Position numbers and translations under genes: made by a program | Shown: one piece after another, positions 37,801 to 46,233 of the stretch | Layout: each line of letters begins with the position of its first letter | How positions within the stretch are numbered: the stretch's first letter is position 1 | Origin: Saprospiraceae bacterium | GTDB taxonomy: Bacteria; Bacteroidota; Bacteroidia; Chitinophagales; Saprospiraceae | Assembly (NCBI GenBank): GCA_021738725.1 | Contig: JAIPBE010000005.1 | Location: 92,802 to 156,801 of the forward strand | Length of the DNA: 64,000 bases | Reading direction: 5' to 3' | The notes under the pieces: generated by a model | Database searches by the model: none | Told to the model about the DNA's origin: nothing | Seen by the model: only the letters and a program-made list of their open reading frames with translations

Positions 37801-40408
37801 GCCGGGTGCTCCTGCAGCCAAGGCCTTGATCAGTGTCGAATCAGGTGCAGGCATTCTGGAAGCACATTTGATCCCCCTCAAACCGGATCAGACCACTTAC
37901 ACCATCAAAGTATCCCGGGAGATGGTTCCCAATGTGTACCTGAATGTTGCGTTGATCCAGCCCCACGATGAAACCGGAAATGACCTGCCTCTTCGTCTTT
38001 ACAGTGTCCGTTCCATCAATGTGCAGGACCCGCAATCTCAGATACAACCTGTCCTGGAAGCTCCCGATGAAATGCGACCTGATCAGAAATATGATATCAC
38101 CGTTCGGGAATCCAATGGGAAGCCGATGTCGTATACCCTGGCATTGGTCGATGAAGGCTTGCTGGACTTGACCCGGTTTCCTACGCCCGACCCGTATCGG
38201 CACATTTTTAGCAAGCAAGCCCTGGGAGTCAGCACCTGGGATGTGTTTGACCAGGTGCTCGGCGGATATGCAGGCGAACTACGTCGGATCGTAGCCATCG
38301 GAGGTGATGCTGCGGCAGCAAAACCGGATGGTAGTCCGAAAGCAAACCGATTCAAACCGGCCATCATACATCTCGGTCCTTTCGAATTGAAGGCCGGTCG
38401 GACGGCGAAACATCGCATTTCGATCGATAATTATGTTGGTAGTGTCCGGATGATGGCTGTCGCCGCCGGGAATCTCGCCTACGGTCATGCGGAGAAAACC
38501 ATCCCGATCCGGAAACCGTTGATGACTGTAGCGACTCTGCCTCGCCAACTCGGCATCCGGGAAGAACTGGCACTTCCCGTGACCGTTTTTGCCATGGATA
38601 AAAAGATCAAGTCTGCCACGGTGACGGTCAAAGAGTCTAGTGGACTGGTCAAATTTACCGGATCACAGACCGCCAGTCTAACTTTTGCGAGCCCGGAAGA
38701 AAAGACCCTGTATTTCCCGATCAAGGTGCTTGAACGATCCGGAATAGCCCGTTTCAAGATCGAGGTAAAAGGCCAGGGCGAAACGGCCTCACAGGAAGTC
38801 GAGATCAACGTCAGAAATCCCAATCCGGCACAAACAGTGACACATACCCAATTGATCAAGGCCGGTCAAAGTGCCACCATCACAGCCCCACTGATCGGAA
38901 CTGCCGGCACCAATCGTGTCCAACTGGAGGCTTTTACGCTTCCACCTGCGCAAGTGACCAAACACCTCAATTATCTGATGAACTACAGTTTTGGATGTCT
39001 GGAACAAACCACTTCCAAAGTTTTTCCACTATTGTATATGGACAAACTCTCTGACATCCCGGAAGCTGCTGCCCGGGATATACGCGACCGCGTCACTGCC
39101 GGTATTCTTCGCATTCTGTCCATGAAAGATGGGTCTGGCCAACTGAATTATTGGCCGACCGGGAACTATCATCACATGTGGAGTGAGATCTATGCCACGC
39201 TCTTCCTCCAACTCGCGAAAAAACAGGGATATTCTGTTTCAGAATCCAGCCTTCGTTCGATCATGTCCAATCAGAAACGTCTGGCCAATGAATGGTCATC
39301 GGATAAAAAGGTCCTGGAGAAATATGGCCAGTATACCCTAACAGAGCAGGCATTCAGGCTGTTCATGCTGGCGGTCAGTGGAGAGCCCCAATTGGGTGCT
39401 ATGAACCGTCTTATGGAGGTCGCCAATTTGCCGGAACTGGAACGATGGCTTCTGGCCAGCGCCTACGCCCGAGCTGGAAAGATGGATATTAGTAAACGCC
39501 TCACCTCCGGTATGTCCAGGTCGGTTTCTATTTATCGGGACAGCCGTTACACTTTTGGTTCTGATGTTCGGGATATGGGATTAATGGTGATCTCCATGTT
39601 GGATGCCAATGATCGGACCAATGCTTTTATCACATTGAAAGCGATGGCGGAACGCATGAATTCTGACCAGTGGTATTCGACCCACTCACTGGCCATCGGT
39701 CTTTGGGCCTATGCCAGCTATGCCCAAACCGTACCTGATCCTGCTAGTATGTCCTTGACCTATGTGCTATCCGATGGAACGAAAAAGCAAGTGGGAACCA
39801 GCCAGAACATGCTTCGCATAGAACTGGCCCCACCAAAAGTTGACAACAAGCCTTTGGTCATCACAAACAATTCCAAGACAGAGGTCTTTGTCCAATTGAC
39901 CATGACAGGACAGCCAGACCTGGCCCGGGAGAAAGCAGAGGCCAAGGGTATCACTCTGGTGGTCAGCTATTCGCAACCAAATGGCTCGGCATGTTCGATT
40001 GATCGAATGGCGAGAGGCACCGACTTTATTGGTACAGCAAAGGTGTGGAATGCCTCTGCTACCGGAGAAGCATTGACTGAGGTAGCGCTCCAGCAGATCA
40101 TTCCTACCGGTTGGGAGATCCGCAACCTGAAAATGGATCAGGTGGCGATCACAACCCTGAAGTCATCTCCTTTCAAATATCAGGACGTCCGAGACGATCA
40201 GGTCAATCACTTCTTTGACTTGTTTGCTAACAAGAACAAAGACGGCAACCGCGAACCCCAGACATACCATATGGCACTTACCGCTTCCTATCCTGGTAAA
40301 TTCTATTTGCCGGCACAAAAAGTGGAAGCCATGTATAATCCCGATTTCTCAGCGATTGTCCCGGGAAAGTGGGTCGAAGTGTACGACCCTGCCTTGGAGG
40401 GCAATTGA
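34805..40408 (+). CDS. Bacterial alpha-2-macroglobulin family lipoprotein with thioester motif
   Basis: Lipobox LLSSCGS; FTYTERGVWRPGDSIYMNLILHDP; MG-type domains; NYSFGCLEQTTSKVFPLLYM (CxEQ). Confidence 0.92.
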   Translation: MRHIPLPLFLICLILLSSCGSRKTDLSDPDDFEAYIAAFSGPLIARTSPLLVTFTAPYGKGQEDKEIKPNPFTIDPSISGSALWEDDYTLRFTPSEPLQSGADYIVHLDLDHLVQGLPDSLSTFHFQVRVKDQFLRLQLEDLTIPDASNPQLFSLKGILHTNDLADPQKVEACLSIPDLGGNAKITWDHDPGGLVHRFIIRDIAQDKEDQEIAIHIDGRPLELDQTSEEALIIPGSAQFRVANMRVEQGSQSIVHLVFSHLVNRDQDLTGLILIREKPALTPRFLIDKNRITCYFPERLEGIFNLDVLVGVRNIQGQRLTQPYSARTSFTQVAPQVRLAGNGMILPQSSELYFPFEAVNLEAVEVEIFKIYTNNILQFLQVNSLDGSYELQRVGKIIHRSTVNLSALNPERNNFEWVRYALDLAPLIQKDPKAIYQVRIGFLPNQTAYSCDEPITSDVSSEGDDQDYWQPTDHGENSIMDAYWGPMGYHNGYSWENRDNPCTPEYYNADRFIARNVLASDLGITVKMGDNGDILTVVTDLRTANPISRAEVQFYDQQIQRIQTVRTDERGIYLGKVKTPPDFVVVHSGVSSGYLVLRRNESLSTSDFETSGVAVQKGLRGFTYTERGVWRPGDSIYMNLILHDPENTLPDHYPVSMELFDPRGRLSQKVVNATPVGPIYAFPIATGPDAPTGSWHAKFMAGGAVFHHYLRVETIKPNRLKLKLDFGKDRLSMDEEPIRATLKANWLHGAPAKNQAVQIEAKANHIRPNFKGFEGYSFVQPERQNETFSGFVWAEGMTDESGTYQIKGKQLFGSQRPPGKVRMDFKFRVNEPGGGFSQDFRSIEYDPYQSYCGVSVPKNKNGTPTFGPNEKVTITFACVDPSGKPIAGRKLALKKVKLKWRWWWERYRDNRMDYNQQDGEDLQQETTVTTDRNGLATWTLTFQEYARYLLEACDQVSGHCAGANIYIYDRSSPSNRDARYFAFSTDKETYAPDEEVRINLPGAPAAKALISVESGAGILEAHLIPLKPDQTTYTIKVSREMVPNVYLNVALIQPHDETGNDLPLRLYSVRSINVQDPQSQIQPVLEAPDEMRPDQKYDITVRESNGKPMSYTLALVDEGLLDLTRFPTPDPYRHIFSKQALGVSTWDVFDQVLGGYAGELRRIVAIGGDAAAAKPDGSPKANRFKPAIIHLGPFELKAGRTAKHRISIDNYVGSVRMMAVAAGNLAYGHAEKTIPIRKPLMTVATLPRQLGIREELALPVTVFAMDKKIKSATVTVKESSGLVKFTGSQTASLTFASPEEKTLYFPIKVLERSGIARFKIEVKGQGETASQEVEINVRNPNPAQTVTHTQLIKAGQSATITAPLIGTAGTNRVQLEAFTLPPAQVTKHLNYLMNYSFGCLEQTTSKVFPLLYMDKLSDIPEAAARDIRDRVTAGILRILSMKDGSGQLNYWPTGNYHHMWSEIYATLFLQLAKKQGYSVSESSLRSIMSNQKRLANEWSSDKKVLEKYGQYTLTEQAFRLFMLAVSGEPQLGAMNRLMEVANLPELERWLLASAYARAGKMDISKRLTSGMSRSVSIYRDSRYTFGSDVRDMGLMVISMLDANDRTNAFITLKAMAERMNSDQWYSTHSLAIGLWAYASYAQTVPDPASMSLTYVLSDGTKKQVGTSQNMLRIELAPPKVDNKPLVITNNSKTEVFVQLTMTGQPDLAREKAEAKGITLVVSYSQPNGSACSIDRMARGTDFIGTAKVWNASATGEALTEVALQQIIPTGWEIRNLKMDQVAITTLKSSPFKYQDVRDDQVNHFFDLFANKNKDGNREPQTYHMALTASYPGKFYLPAQKVEAMYNPDFSAIVPGKWVEVYDPALEGN

Positions 40409-40481
40409 GTGGAAAGCAAGAGCAATTAAAGGTGAATATGCCTGTATCCAGGAAATCACTTTTTCTTGTCTGAAGGCCAGT

Positions 40482-40532
40482 AAAACGACTATCCCCATTG
40501 GGCATTGCCCAATGGGGATAGTCGTTTTCGAT
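40482..40532. terminator. Long palindromic bidirectional terminator
   Basis: AAAACGACTATCCCCATTGGGCA-t-TGCCCAATGGGGATAGTCGTTTT, perfect 23-bp stem. Confidence 0.93.
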
Positions 40533-40548
40533 CAGAATTGGAAAAGAT

Positions 40549-41523
40549 TTACTGGCTGATGATCAGTTGTGATCCCAGAACGCGATCCTGATCCAGAAGA
40601 ATCACTTGATAGGTGCCCGGGCCTGGGATGGAGAGTTCTTGTATGTCTCCTGCCAACCCGACAGTCTTCTGCGTGATCAAGTTGCCCGTCATATTCATGA
40701 TCCGGATCATGGCCTGAGAGGTCAATTGTTCCCGAGCACAGCGAACCCGAACTATATGTCCGGTCGGGTTACCGAGGATCTGAAGTCCCGAATTTACTGT
40801 CTTTTGGTTTTCTGTAGACGTTACAAAGGGTAAAGCGGTAAATACGGGGCCCTTATTCCAGTTGCCCATCATCTTCGTGACAATCGAACCACTGCCGTGG
40901 AGGATATTGTCCATACTGAGTTGATCGAATAATTTGAGGTAATCTGCATGGAGAAGCACAACCGCACTGACACCCACCGACTGAGGTTCATCCAGCATGA
41001 CCTCCACATGTGTGAGCAATTCATCCCCAACTACATGGAATTCCCAGACTTTCTCTGGGTCCCCATCCTGGTTGTTGTCGAGCAAGCCTTCTATCGCCAG
41101 AAACCGGTATCCACTTAGCCAGCCCCAATGCATGCTGGGAGACTGGAAAGACAAGGGATGGCTGGCTGGCCATTCGGCAGGATCGGCATGATTGGTCACA
41201 CTGTCCACTCCGATCGAAAAAGCAATCCCTTCAATTTCCTGAATATCGGCCATGCCCAGATCATACGTATCCTGAAAGCCGTGAACCAACAGATAAAGGT
41301 CATCAAATGCAAAGCGTTGACCACCATCATGGATCAGTTCAATACCACTCAGGTAATAGGATAACCGTGTCACCATGAAGTTGCCCTGGATAGACGAGTA
41401 GATTTCTCCTTGTGCCAATGCTTCATCAGCAATGGTATGTTGGAATTTCAGGGTTACGGGCACCTCCTGAGCGGACACAGCCGCCGTGAAGATCAGACTG
41501 AAAAGGACGAGGATTGATTTCAT
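40549..41523 (-). CDS. MbnP-like secreted protein with T9SS type A C-terminal domain
   Basis: YYLSGIELI...YLLVHGFQDTYDLG; SPSMHWGWLSGYRFLAIEG; C-term LQILGNPTGHIVRVRC...GTYQVILLDQDRVLGSQLIISQ. Confidence 0.75.
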   Translation of the reverse strand: MKSILVLFSLIFTAAVSAQEVPVTLKFQHTIADEALAQGEIYSSIQGNFMVTRLSYYLSGIELIHDGGQRFAFDDLYLLVHGFQDTYDLGMADIQEIEGIAFSIGVDSVTNHADPAEWPASHPLSFQSPSMHWGWLSGYRFLAIEGLLDNNQDGDPEKVWEFHVVGDELLTHVEVMLDEPQSVGVSAVVLLHADYLKLFDQLSMDNILHGSGSIVTKMMGNWNKGPVFTALPFVTSTENQKTVNSGLQILGNPTGHIVRVRCAREQLTSQAMIRIMNMTGNLITQKTVGLAGDIQELSIPGPGTYQVILLDQDRVLGSQLIISQ

Positions 41524-41541
41524 CGAATGGCTGATTAGGAA

Positions 41542-41751
41542 TTAGGCTTTACCTGGCTCTGGCATCTTACATGCTTCGTCTGCCTGTTTGCCACAGACCG
41601 AACATTCCCCCAATTGATTTTTCAACATAGGGTTGTTGGACGAACAACTGCCTCTGAATTCGTTTCCGGTCAGGATATGACGGATGTTAATGAGGACGAA
41701 AGAGATCAGGAATACGCCAAAAATAATGGCAAGTGTGTAGAGGAATTGCAT
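41542..41751 (-). CDS. Small single-TM cysteine-rich protein (NqrM/DUF539-like)
   Basis: N-terminal TM then GNEFRGSCSSNNPMLKNQLGECSVCGKQADEACKMPE. Confidence 0.5.
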   Translation of the reverse strand: MQFLYTLAIIFGVFLISFVLINIRHILTGNEFRGSCSSNNPMLKNQLGECSVCGKQADEACKMPEPGKA

Positions 41752-41825
41752 AATGATTGCTTGTACAGACTACAAATCTAACAGCTTCCCCCCATCTTTG
41801 GTTCCGAAATACAAAATGCTGACAA

Positions 41826-42608
41826 ATGGACCCTCAACGACACCGCAAAAGTGAAGAAGCCTTTGGTCGGCTTTGTACGATCATGGATGAATTGCGCGAG
41901 CAATGTCCATGGGATAAAAAACAAACGCTCGGTAGTCTCCGCAATCTGACCATCGAGGAAACATATGAGCTGGCAGATGCTATTCTGGATGAAGATCTTC
42001 CGGGTGTCAAGGAGGAAATTGGCGACTTGATGCTCCATATGGTCTTTTATGCCCGTATCGCAGAAGAGCAACAAGCGTTCGATATAGCAGATGCATTGCA
42101 CGCGATTTGTGATAAACTGATCGAAAGACATCCCCATATCTATGGAGATGTGGAGGTGGCTGATGCAGAAGAGGTCAAACAGAATTGGGAGAAGATCAAG
42201 TTGAAGACGGGTAAGAAATCCGTTCTGGAAGGTGTGCCCCTGTCCTTACCGGCGATGGTCAAAGCCTTTCGGATGCAGGAGAAAACGGCTCAGGTTGGAT
42301 TTGAATGGGATAGACCGGACCAGGTCTGGGAAAAAGTGATGGAAGAGATCCTGGAATTGCGGGAAGCCCTGGATGGTGGACATGGGGAGGAGCGTGTGGA
42401 AGAAGAGTTCGGTGATGTCCTGTTTTCGTTGATCAATTATGCACGATTTATCAAGGTGGACCCGGAGACAGCCCTGGAACGGGTCAATCGAAAGTTTAAA
42501 AAGCGTTTTGAGTATATCGAAGCCCACGCCGGACGGGACTTGAAGACTATGAACCTGGACGAAATGGATGTGCTGTGGGAGGAAGCCAAACAATTTGATC
42601 GAAAATAG
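41826..42608 (+). CDS. mazG: Nucleoside triphosphate pyrophosphohydrolase
   Basis: LREQCPWDKKQTLGSLRNLTIEETYELADAILDEDLPGVKEEIGDLMLHMVFYARI. Confidence 0.95.
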   Translation: MDPQRHRKSEEAFGRLCTIMDELREQCPWDKKQTLGSLRNLTIEETYELADAILDEDLPGVKEEIGDLMLHMVFYARIAEEQQAFDIADALHAICDKLIERHPHIYGDVEVADAEEVKQNWEKIKLKTGKKSVLEGVPLSLPAMVKAFRMQEKTAQVGFEWDRPDQVWEKVMEEILELREALDGGHGEERVEEEFGDVLFSLINYARFIKVDPETALERVNRKFKKRFEYIEAHAGRDLKTMNLDEMDVLWEEAKQFDRK

Positions 42609-42638
42609 GTCGGCCCGGTGATAAAAGACTGTGGCTTA

Positions 42639-42670
42639 TTTGAATATCTCTGGGAATCAACTACCTTTGC
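42639..42670 (+). promoter_or_regulatory. Bacteroidetes-type housekeeping promoter for rpsO
   Basis: TTTG (42639-42642) - 19 nt - TACCTTTGC (42662-42670). Confidence 0.75.
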
Positions 42671-42726
42671 ACCCGCTAAAGAAGATTTTCGAAATCGCAT
42701 TTGGTCACCTATTTATTTTGATAACT

Positions 42727-43002
42727 ATGAGTGTTTACCTGAGTAAGGAAAAAAAAGACGAGATTTTCGCAAAGTATGGCGGTAGCGCTGAGAATACCGG
42801 ATCCATTGAGGGTCAGGTTGCTCTGTTCACCTATCGAATTGCCAGTCTTTCCGAGCACCTCAAAACTAACAACAAAGACCATTCTTGTCGTCGTGCCTTG
42901 TTACACCTTGTCGGGCAACGGAAACGGATGTTATCCTATATGATGAAAAAGGATATTGCTCGTTTCCGGTCGCTGTGTGACGAACTGGGTATACGTCGAT
43001 AG
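42727..43002 (+). CDS. rpsO: 30S ribosomal protein S15
   Basis: GSIEGQVALFTYRIASLSEHLKTNNKDHSCRRALLHLVGQRKRMLSYM. Confidence 0.96.
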   Translation: MSVYLSKEKKDEIFAKYGGSAENTGSIEGQVALFTYRIASLSEHLKTNNKDHSCRRALLHLVGQRKRMLSYMMKKDIARFRSLCDELGIRR

Positions 43003-43012
43003 TCTACCTTAT

Positions 43013-43044
43013 AAAGTGTCCTCATTGGAGGACACTTTTTTTAT
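43013..43044 (+). terminator. Intrinsic terminator after rpsO
   Basis: AAAGTGTCCTC-attg-GAGGACACTTTTTTT. Confidence 0.92.
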
Positions 43045-43195
43045 CCTCCCTTTAGAAGCGACCGTTCTGCATTGCAGCCCAAGTTCTTTTCCTAACAACG
43101 GCTCCCCAGCAACGCAAATCCCCGGTATCTGCCGTGCTGTTCCATTCGCTTCGGGGACATTGCCTATTTATTGCTGACAATCAAACGCCATTCAC

Positions 43196-45478
43196 ATGGG
43201 GAAGCAAATTCCAACCACCACCTCATTCCATCTTCCTGATGGTCGGGAGGTCATTCTGGAGACCGGAAAATTGGCCACACAGGCTGATGGTTCGGTTGTC
43301 GTACGTTGTGGCAACACGATGATACTCGCTACAGTGGTCTCCGCCATGGAGCCACGTCCAGGAGCACCCTTTTTTCCACTATCTGTTGACTATCAGGAGC
43401 GTTTTGCTGCTGCGGGACGTATCCCGGGCAACTTTTTCCGTCGCGAAACCCGACTGAATGACCATGAAGTTCTGATCTGTCGTCTGATCGACCGGGCTAT
43501 TCGGCCGTTGTTTCCGGATGGCTATATGAATGACACACAAGTCATTCTCAACCTGATCTCAACCGACCTGGATGTACCACCGGATGCATTTGCAGCCCTG
43601 GCTGCCTCCGCGGCCCTTTGGGTTTCCAATATTCCATGGACTGGACCTATCTCCGAAGTTCGTGTGGCCAAGATCAACGGCACCTATCATATCAACCCGA
43701 ACAAGTCGGCTCTGGAAGATGCAACGATGGATATCATTGTCGCGGCGACTGAGGCAGATGTCATGATGGTTGAAGGTGAAATGAAAGAATGCTCCGAGCA
43801 GGAACTGATCGATGCGATCCGTTTCGGACATGACGCCATCAAAACACAGATTGCTGCGCAACACGCGCTGGCACAATTGGTCGGTGAAAAAGCGACCGTC
43901 AAGCGTGTTCGACCCGAAGCTGAAGCCGATGCGGAAATAGAAGCCGCTGTGGCGGCCTTTGCCAAGGACAAAATCCTGGAAGTTGCCAAAGGCGCCCTGG
44001 ACAAAGGCACTCGTAAAGACCGCTTTAAGGCCATCTACGAGGAATACAAGGAAAAAGTGACCGCCGAAAAAGGCGAAGAGTATATCGCGGAAAAAGGCGG
44101 CCTTATGGCCACCTATTTCGACAAACTGAAGAAAAAGGTGATCCGCCAGATGGTTCTGGACACATCTATCCGACTGGATGGACGTCGTCTGGACGAGATC
44201 CGGGATATCTGGACAGAGGTGGATTATTTGCCGACCACCCATGGCTCTGCGATTTTCACACGTGGTGAAACACAGGCCCTGACCTCACTGACACTGGGTA
44301 CCAAGACGGATGCCGCCATGGTTGACACCGCTCAGGAATTCGGATTTTCCAGATTCCTGTTGCACTATAATTTTCCCGGATTTTCCGTTGGTGAAGTGAA
44401 GCCTCAGCGCGGTCCTGGCCGTCGTGAAGTGGGTCACGCCAATCTGGCCGCCCGCTCATTAAAGCAGGTGATGCCGGAAGATTTTCCCTATACCGTCCGG
44501 ATCGTATCCGACATCCTGGAATCGAATGGCTCTTCTTCTATGGCAACAGTTTGTGCCGGTGCCCTGGCAATGATGGATGGCGGTGTACCTATCCGCAGTG
44601 CCGTTTCTGGTATTGCCATGGGTATGATCGCTGAAGGCAACCGGGTAGCTATCCTCTCTGACATTCTCGGAGATGAGGATGCACTGGGTGATATGGACTT
44701 CAAGGTCACTGGTACCGAAAAAGGGATCTGTGCCTGTCAAATGGATATCAAGATCGATGGCCTGCCATATGAGCAACTGGAAAAAGCGCTTGAACAAGCC
44801 CGTCAGGGTCGGTTGCACATCTTGAAGGAAATGGCCAAGACATTGGCTGTTCCAAATGAGGATCTCAAGCCACACGCTCCACGCATTGTGGAGCTCGTCA
44901 TCGACAAGTCCTTCATTGGCGCGGTGATCGGACCTGGTGGTAAGATCATCCAGGAGATGCAGGAGATCACCAAGACCACGATCAACATCGAAGAAAGAGA
45001 CGGCAAAGGATATGTTCAGATCTCATCCAGTAACAAGGAGGATATCGACAATGCTGTGGGACGGATCAAAATGATCACCCACGTACCTGAAATCGGTGAT
45101 GTATATGATGCAGTTGTCGTTTCCTTGCAGCCTTATGGCTGCTTTGTAGACTTCCAGGGCAAGAGTGGCCTGTTGCATATTTCCGAGATCACCTGGGAAC
45201 GCCTGGATCGCGTCGAAGATGCGTTGAATGAAGGCGATACGCTCCAGGTGAAGCTGATCGATATCGATGAGCGGACGGGTAAATTCCGTCTCAGCCGGAA
45301 GGTCCTCCTGCCACGCCCGGAAGGGATGTCTGAAGATGATCGCCCACCGCGCCGTGAAGGCGGAGGTGACCGCGGAGGTGACCGCGGCGGTGACAGAGGT
45401 GGCCGTGGCGGAGATCGCGGTGGAGATCGCGGTGGCAACCGTGGCGGCGGCGGCGGTGGATACCGTGGTGGCCGTTAA
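43196..45478 (+). CDS. pnp: Polyribonucleotide nucleotidyltransferase with glycine/arginine-rich C-terminal tail
   Basis: RNase PH domains, KH (IGAVIGPGGKIIQEM) and S1 (FVDFQGKSGLLHISEI); ends in GGDRGG repeats. Confidence 0.97.
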   Translation: MGKQIPTTTSFHLPDGREVILETGKLATQADGSVVVRCGNTMILATVVSAMEPRPGAPFFPLSVDYQERFAAAGRIPGNFFRRETRLNDHEVLICRLIDRAIRPLFPDGYMNDTQVILNLISTDLDVPPDAFAALAASAALWVSNIPWTGPISEVRVAKINGTYHINPNKSALEDATMDIIVAATEADVMMVEGEMKECSEQELIDAIRFGHDAIKTQIAAQHALAQLVGEKATVKRVRPEAEADAEIEAAVAAFAKDKILEVAKGALDKGTRKDRFKAIYEEYKEKVTAEKGEEYIAEKGGLMATYFDKLKKKVIRQMVLDTSIRLDGRRLDEIRDIWTEVDYLPTTHGSAIFTRGETQALTSLTLGTKTDAAMVDTAQEFGFSRFLLHYNFPGFSVGEVKPQRGPGRREVGHANLAARSLKQVMPEDFPYTVRIVSDILESNGSSSMATVCAGALAMMDGGVPIRSAVSGIAMGMIAEGNRVAILSDILGDEDALGDMDFKVTGTEKGICACQMDIKIDGLPYEQLEKALEQARQGRLHILKEMAKTLAVPNEDLKPHAPRIVELVIDKSFIGAVIGPGGKIIQEMQEITKTTINIEERDGKGYVQISSSNKEDIDNAVGRIKMITHVPEIGDVYDAVVVSLQPYGCFVDFQGKSGLLHISEITWERLDRVEDALNEGDTLQVKLIDIDERTGKFRLSRKVLLPRPEGMSEDDRPPRREGGGDRGGDRGGDRGGRGGDRGGDRGGNRGGGGGGYRGGR
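45350..45475 (+). repeat. GGDRGG-encoding microrepeat in pnp
   Basis: Translation REGGGDRGGDRGGDRGGRGGDRGGDRGGNRGGGGGGYRGGR. Confidence 0.9.
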
Positions 45479-45507
45479 ACCAGAAGCAAACCACTGAATC
45501 GATACAG

Positions 45508-45540
45508 GAGCCATTCGCCTACGGGCGGGTGGCTTCTTTT
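45508..45540 (+). terminator. Intrinsic terminator after pnp
   Basis: GAGCCATTCGCC-tacg-GGCGGGTGGCTTC + TTTT (G-U pairs). Confidence 0.7.
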
Positions 45541-45570
45541 ATTATCCCTGATTTGCCCTATCTTGATCCC

Positions 45571-46233
45571 ATGTGGTACTGGCGATGCATCCTCGCAGTC
45601 TGTCTCTTTTCTTCTTGCGTCGGACAACGGCAGATCTATCCGTTGGTCGAAAGCGAATCCGCCGTCGGCATTCAGGCTGGCGGTCCACTTATCCAATTGG
45701 GTGATGCCATCCTGCCTATTCCATTTTCTGCCCTGTATGCGGCCAGAGGATTGGCGCATGGTTGGATGGCAGACTTAGGCATCCATACCTCCGCCTTATT
45801 GTACAAAACCATCTATCTGGATCCCGGAGCCCAAAAGACATTTGCATTTCCGTCTGGTATCCGGCCCGGGCTCAACACCGGAATACGCCTTAATACCATG
45901 ACCGATCTTTCTCTCCAGCGATGGCGATTCTACCCCCAGGCAGACCTGCATTTATGGTGGGCCGACACCCCCAACCGGCATTTGGGCTATATCGGGATGA
46001 GTCACTGGTTTGACCCGCACCGTGAACAGGCCAGAGAGCGATCCACCTACAAGTTGTGGCGGCCAGCTGTCTATATCGGATACCAATACCGACGGAATGA
46101 CTGGGATTTCAGCCTGGAGTCCAAATGGCTGGCTCCCGGAACGGATAATCGCTTCAATGCCATCGAATATCAGGCACCCGCTCACCAGGGTGCACTGGGC
46201 TTCTACCTCACCGTCCAATACCGATTTCTATGA
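45571..46233 (+). CDS. Hypothetical secreted, probable outer-membrane beta-barrel-like protein
   Basis: MWYWRCILAVCLFSSCVGQRQIYPLV; alternating aromatic/polar strands ending LGFYLTVQYRFL. Confidence 0.6.
   Translation: MWYWRCILAVCLFSSCVGQRQIYPLVESESAVGIQAGGPLIQLGDAILPIPFSALYAARGLAHGWMADLGIHTSALLYKTIYLDPGAQKTFAFPSGIRPGLNTGIRLNTMTDLSLQRWRFYPQADLHLWWADTPNRHLGYIGMSHWFDPHREQARERSTYKLWRPAVYIGYQYRRNDWDFSLESKWLAPGTDNRFNAIEYQAPAHQGALGFYLTVQYRFL

Noticed and set aside
43559-44242. 227-aa minus-strand ORF inside pnp
   Set aside because: Complete overlap with highly conserved pnp; no recognisable motifs
45023-45514. Minus-strand 163-aa Ala/Thr-rich ORF opposite the pnp tail
   Set aside because: Low-complexity reverse complement of the GGDRGG repeat
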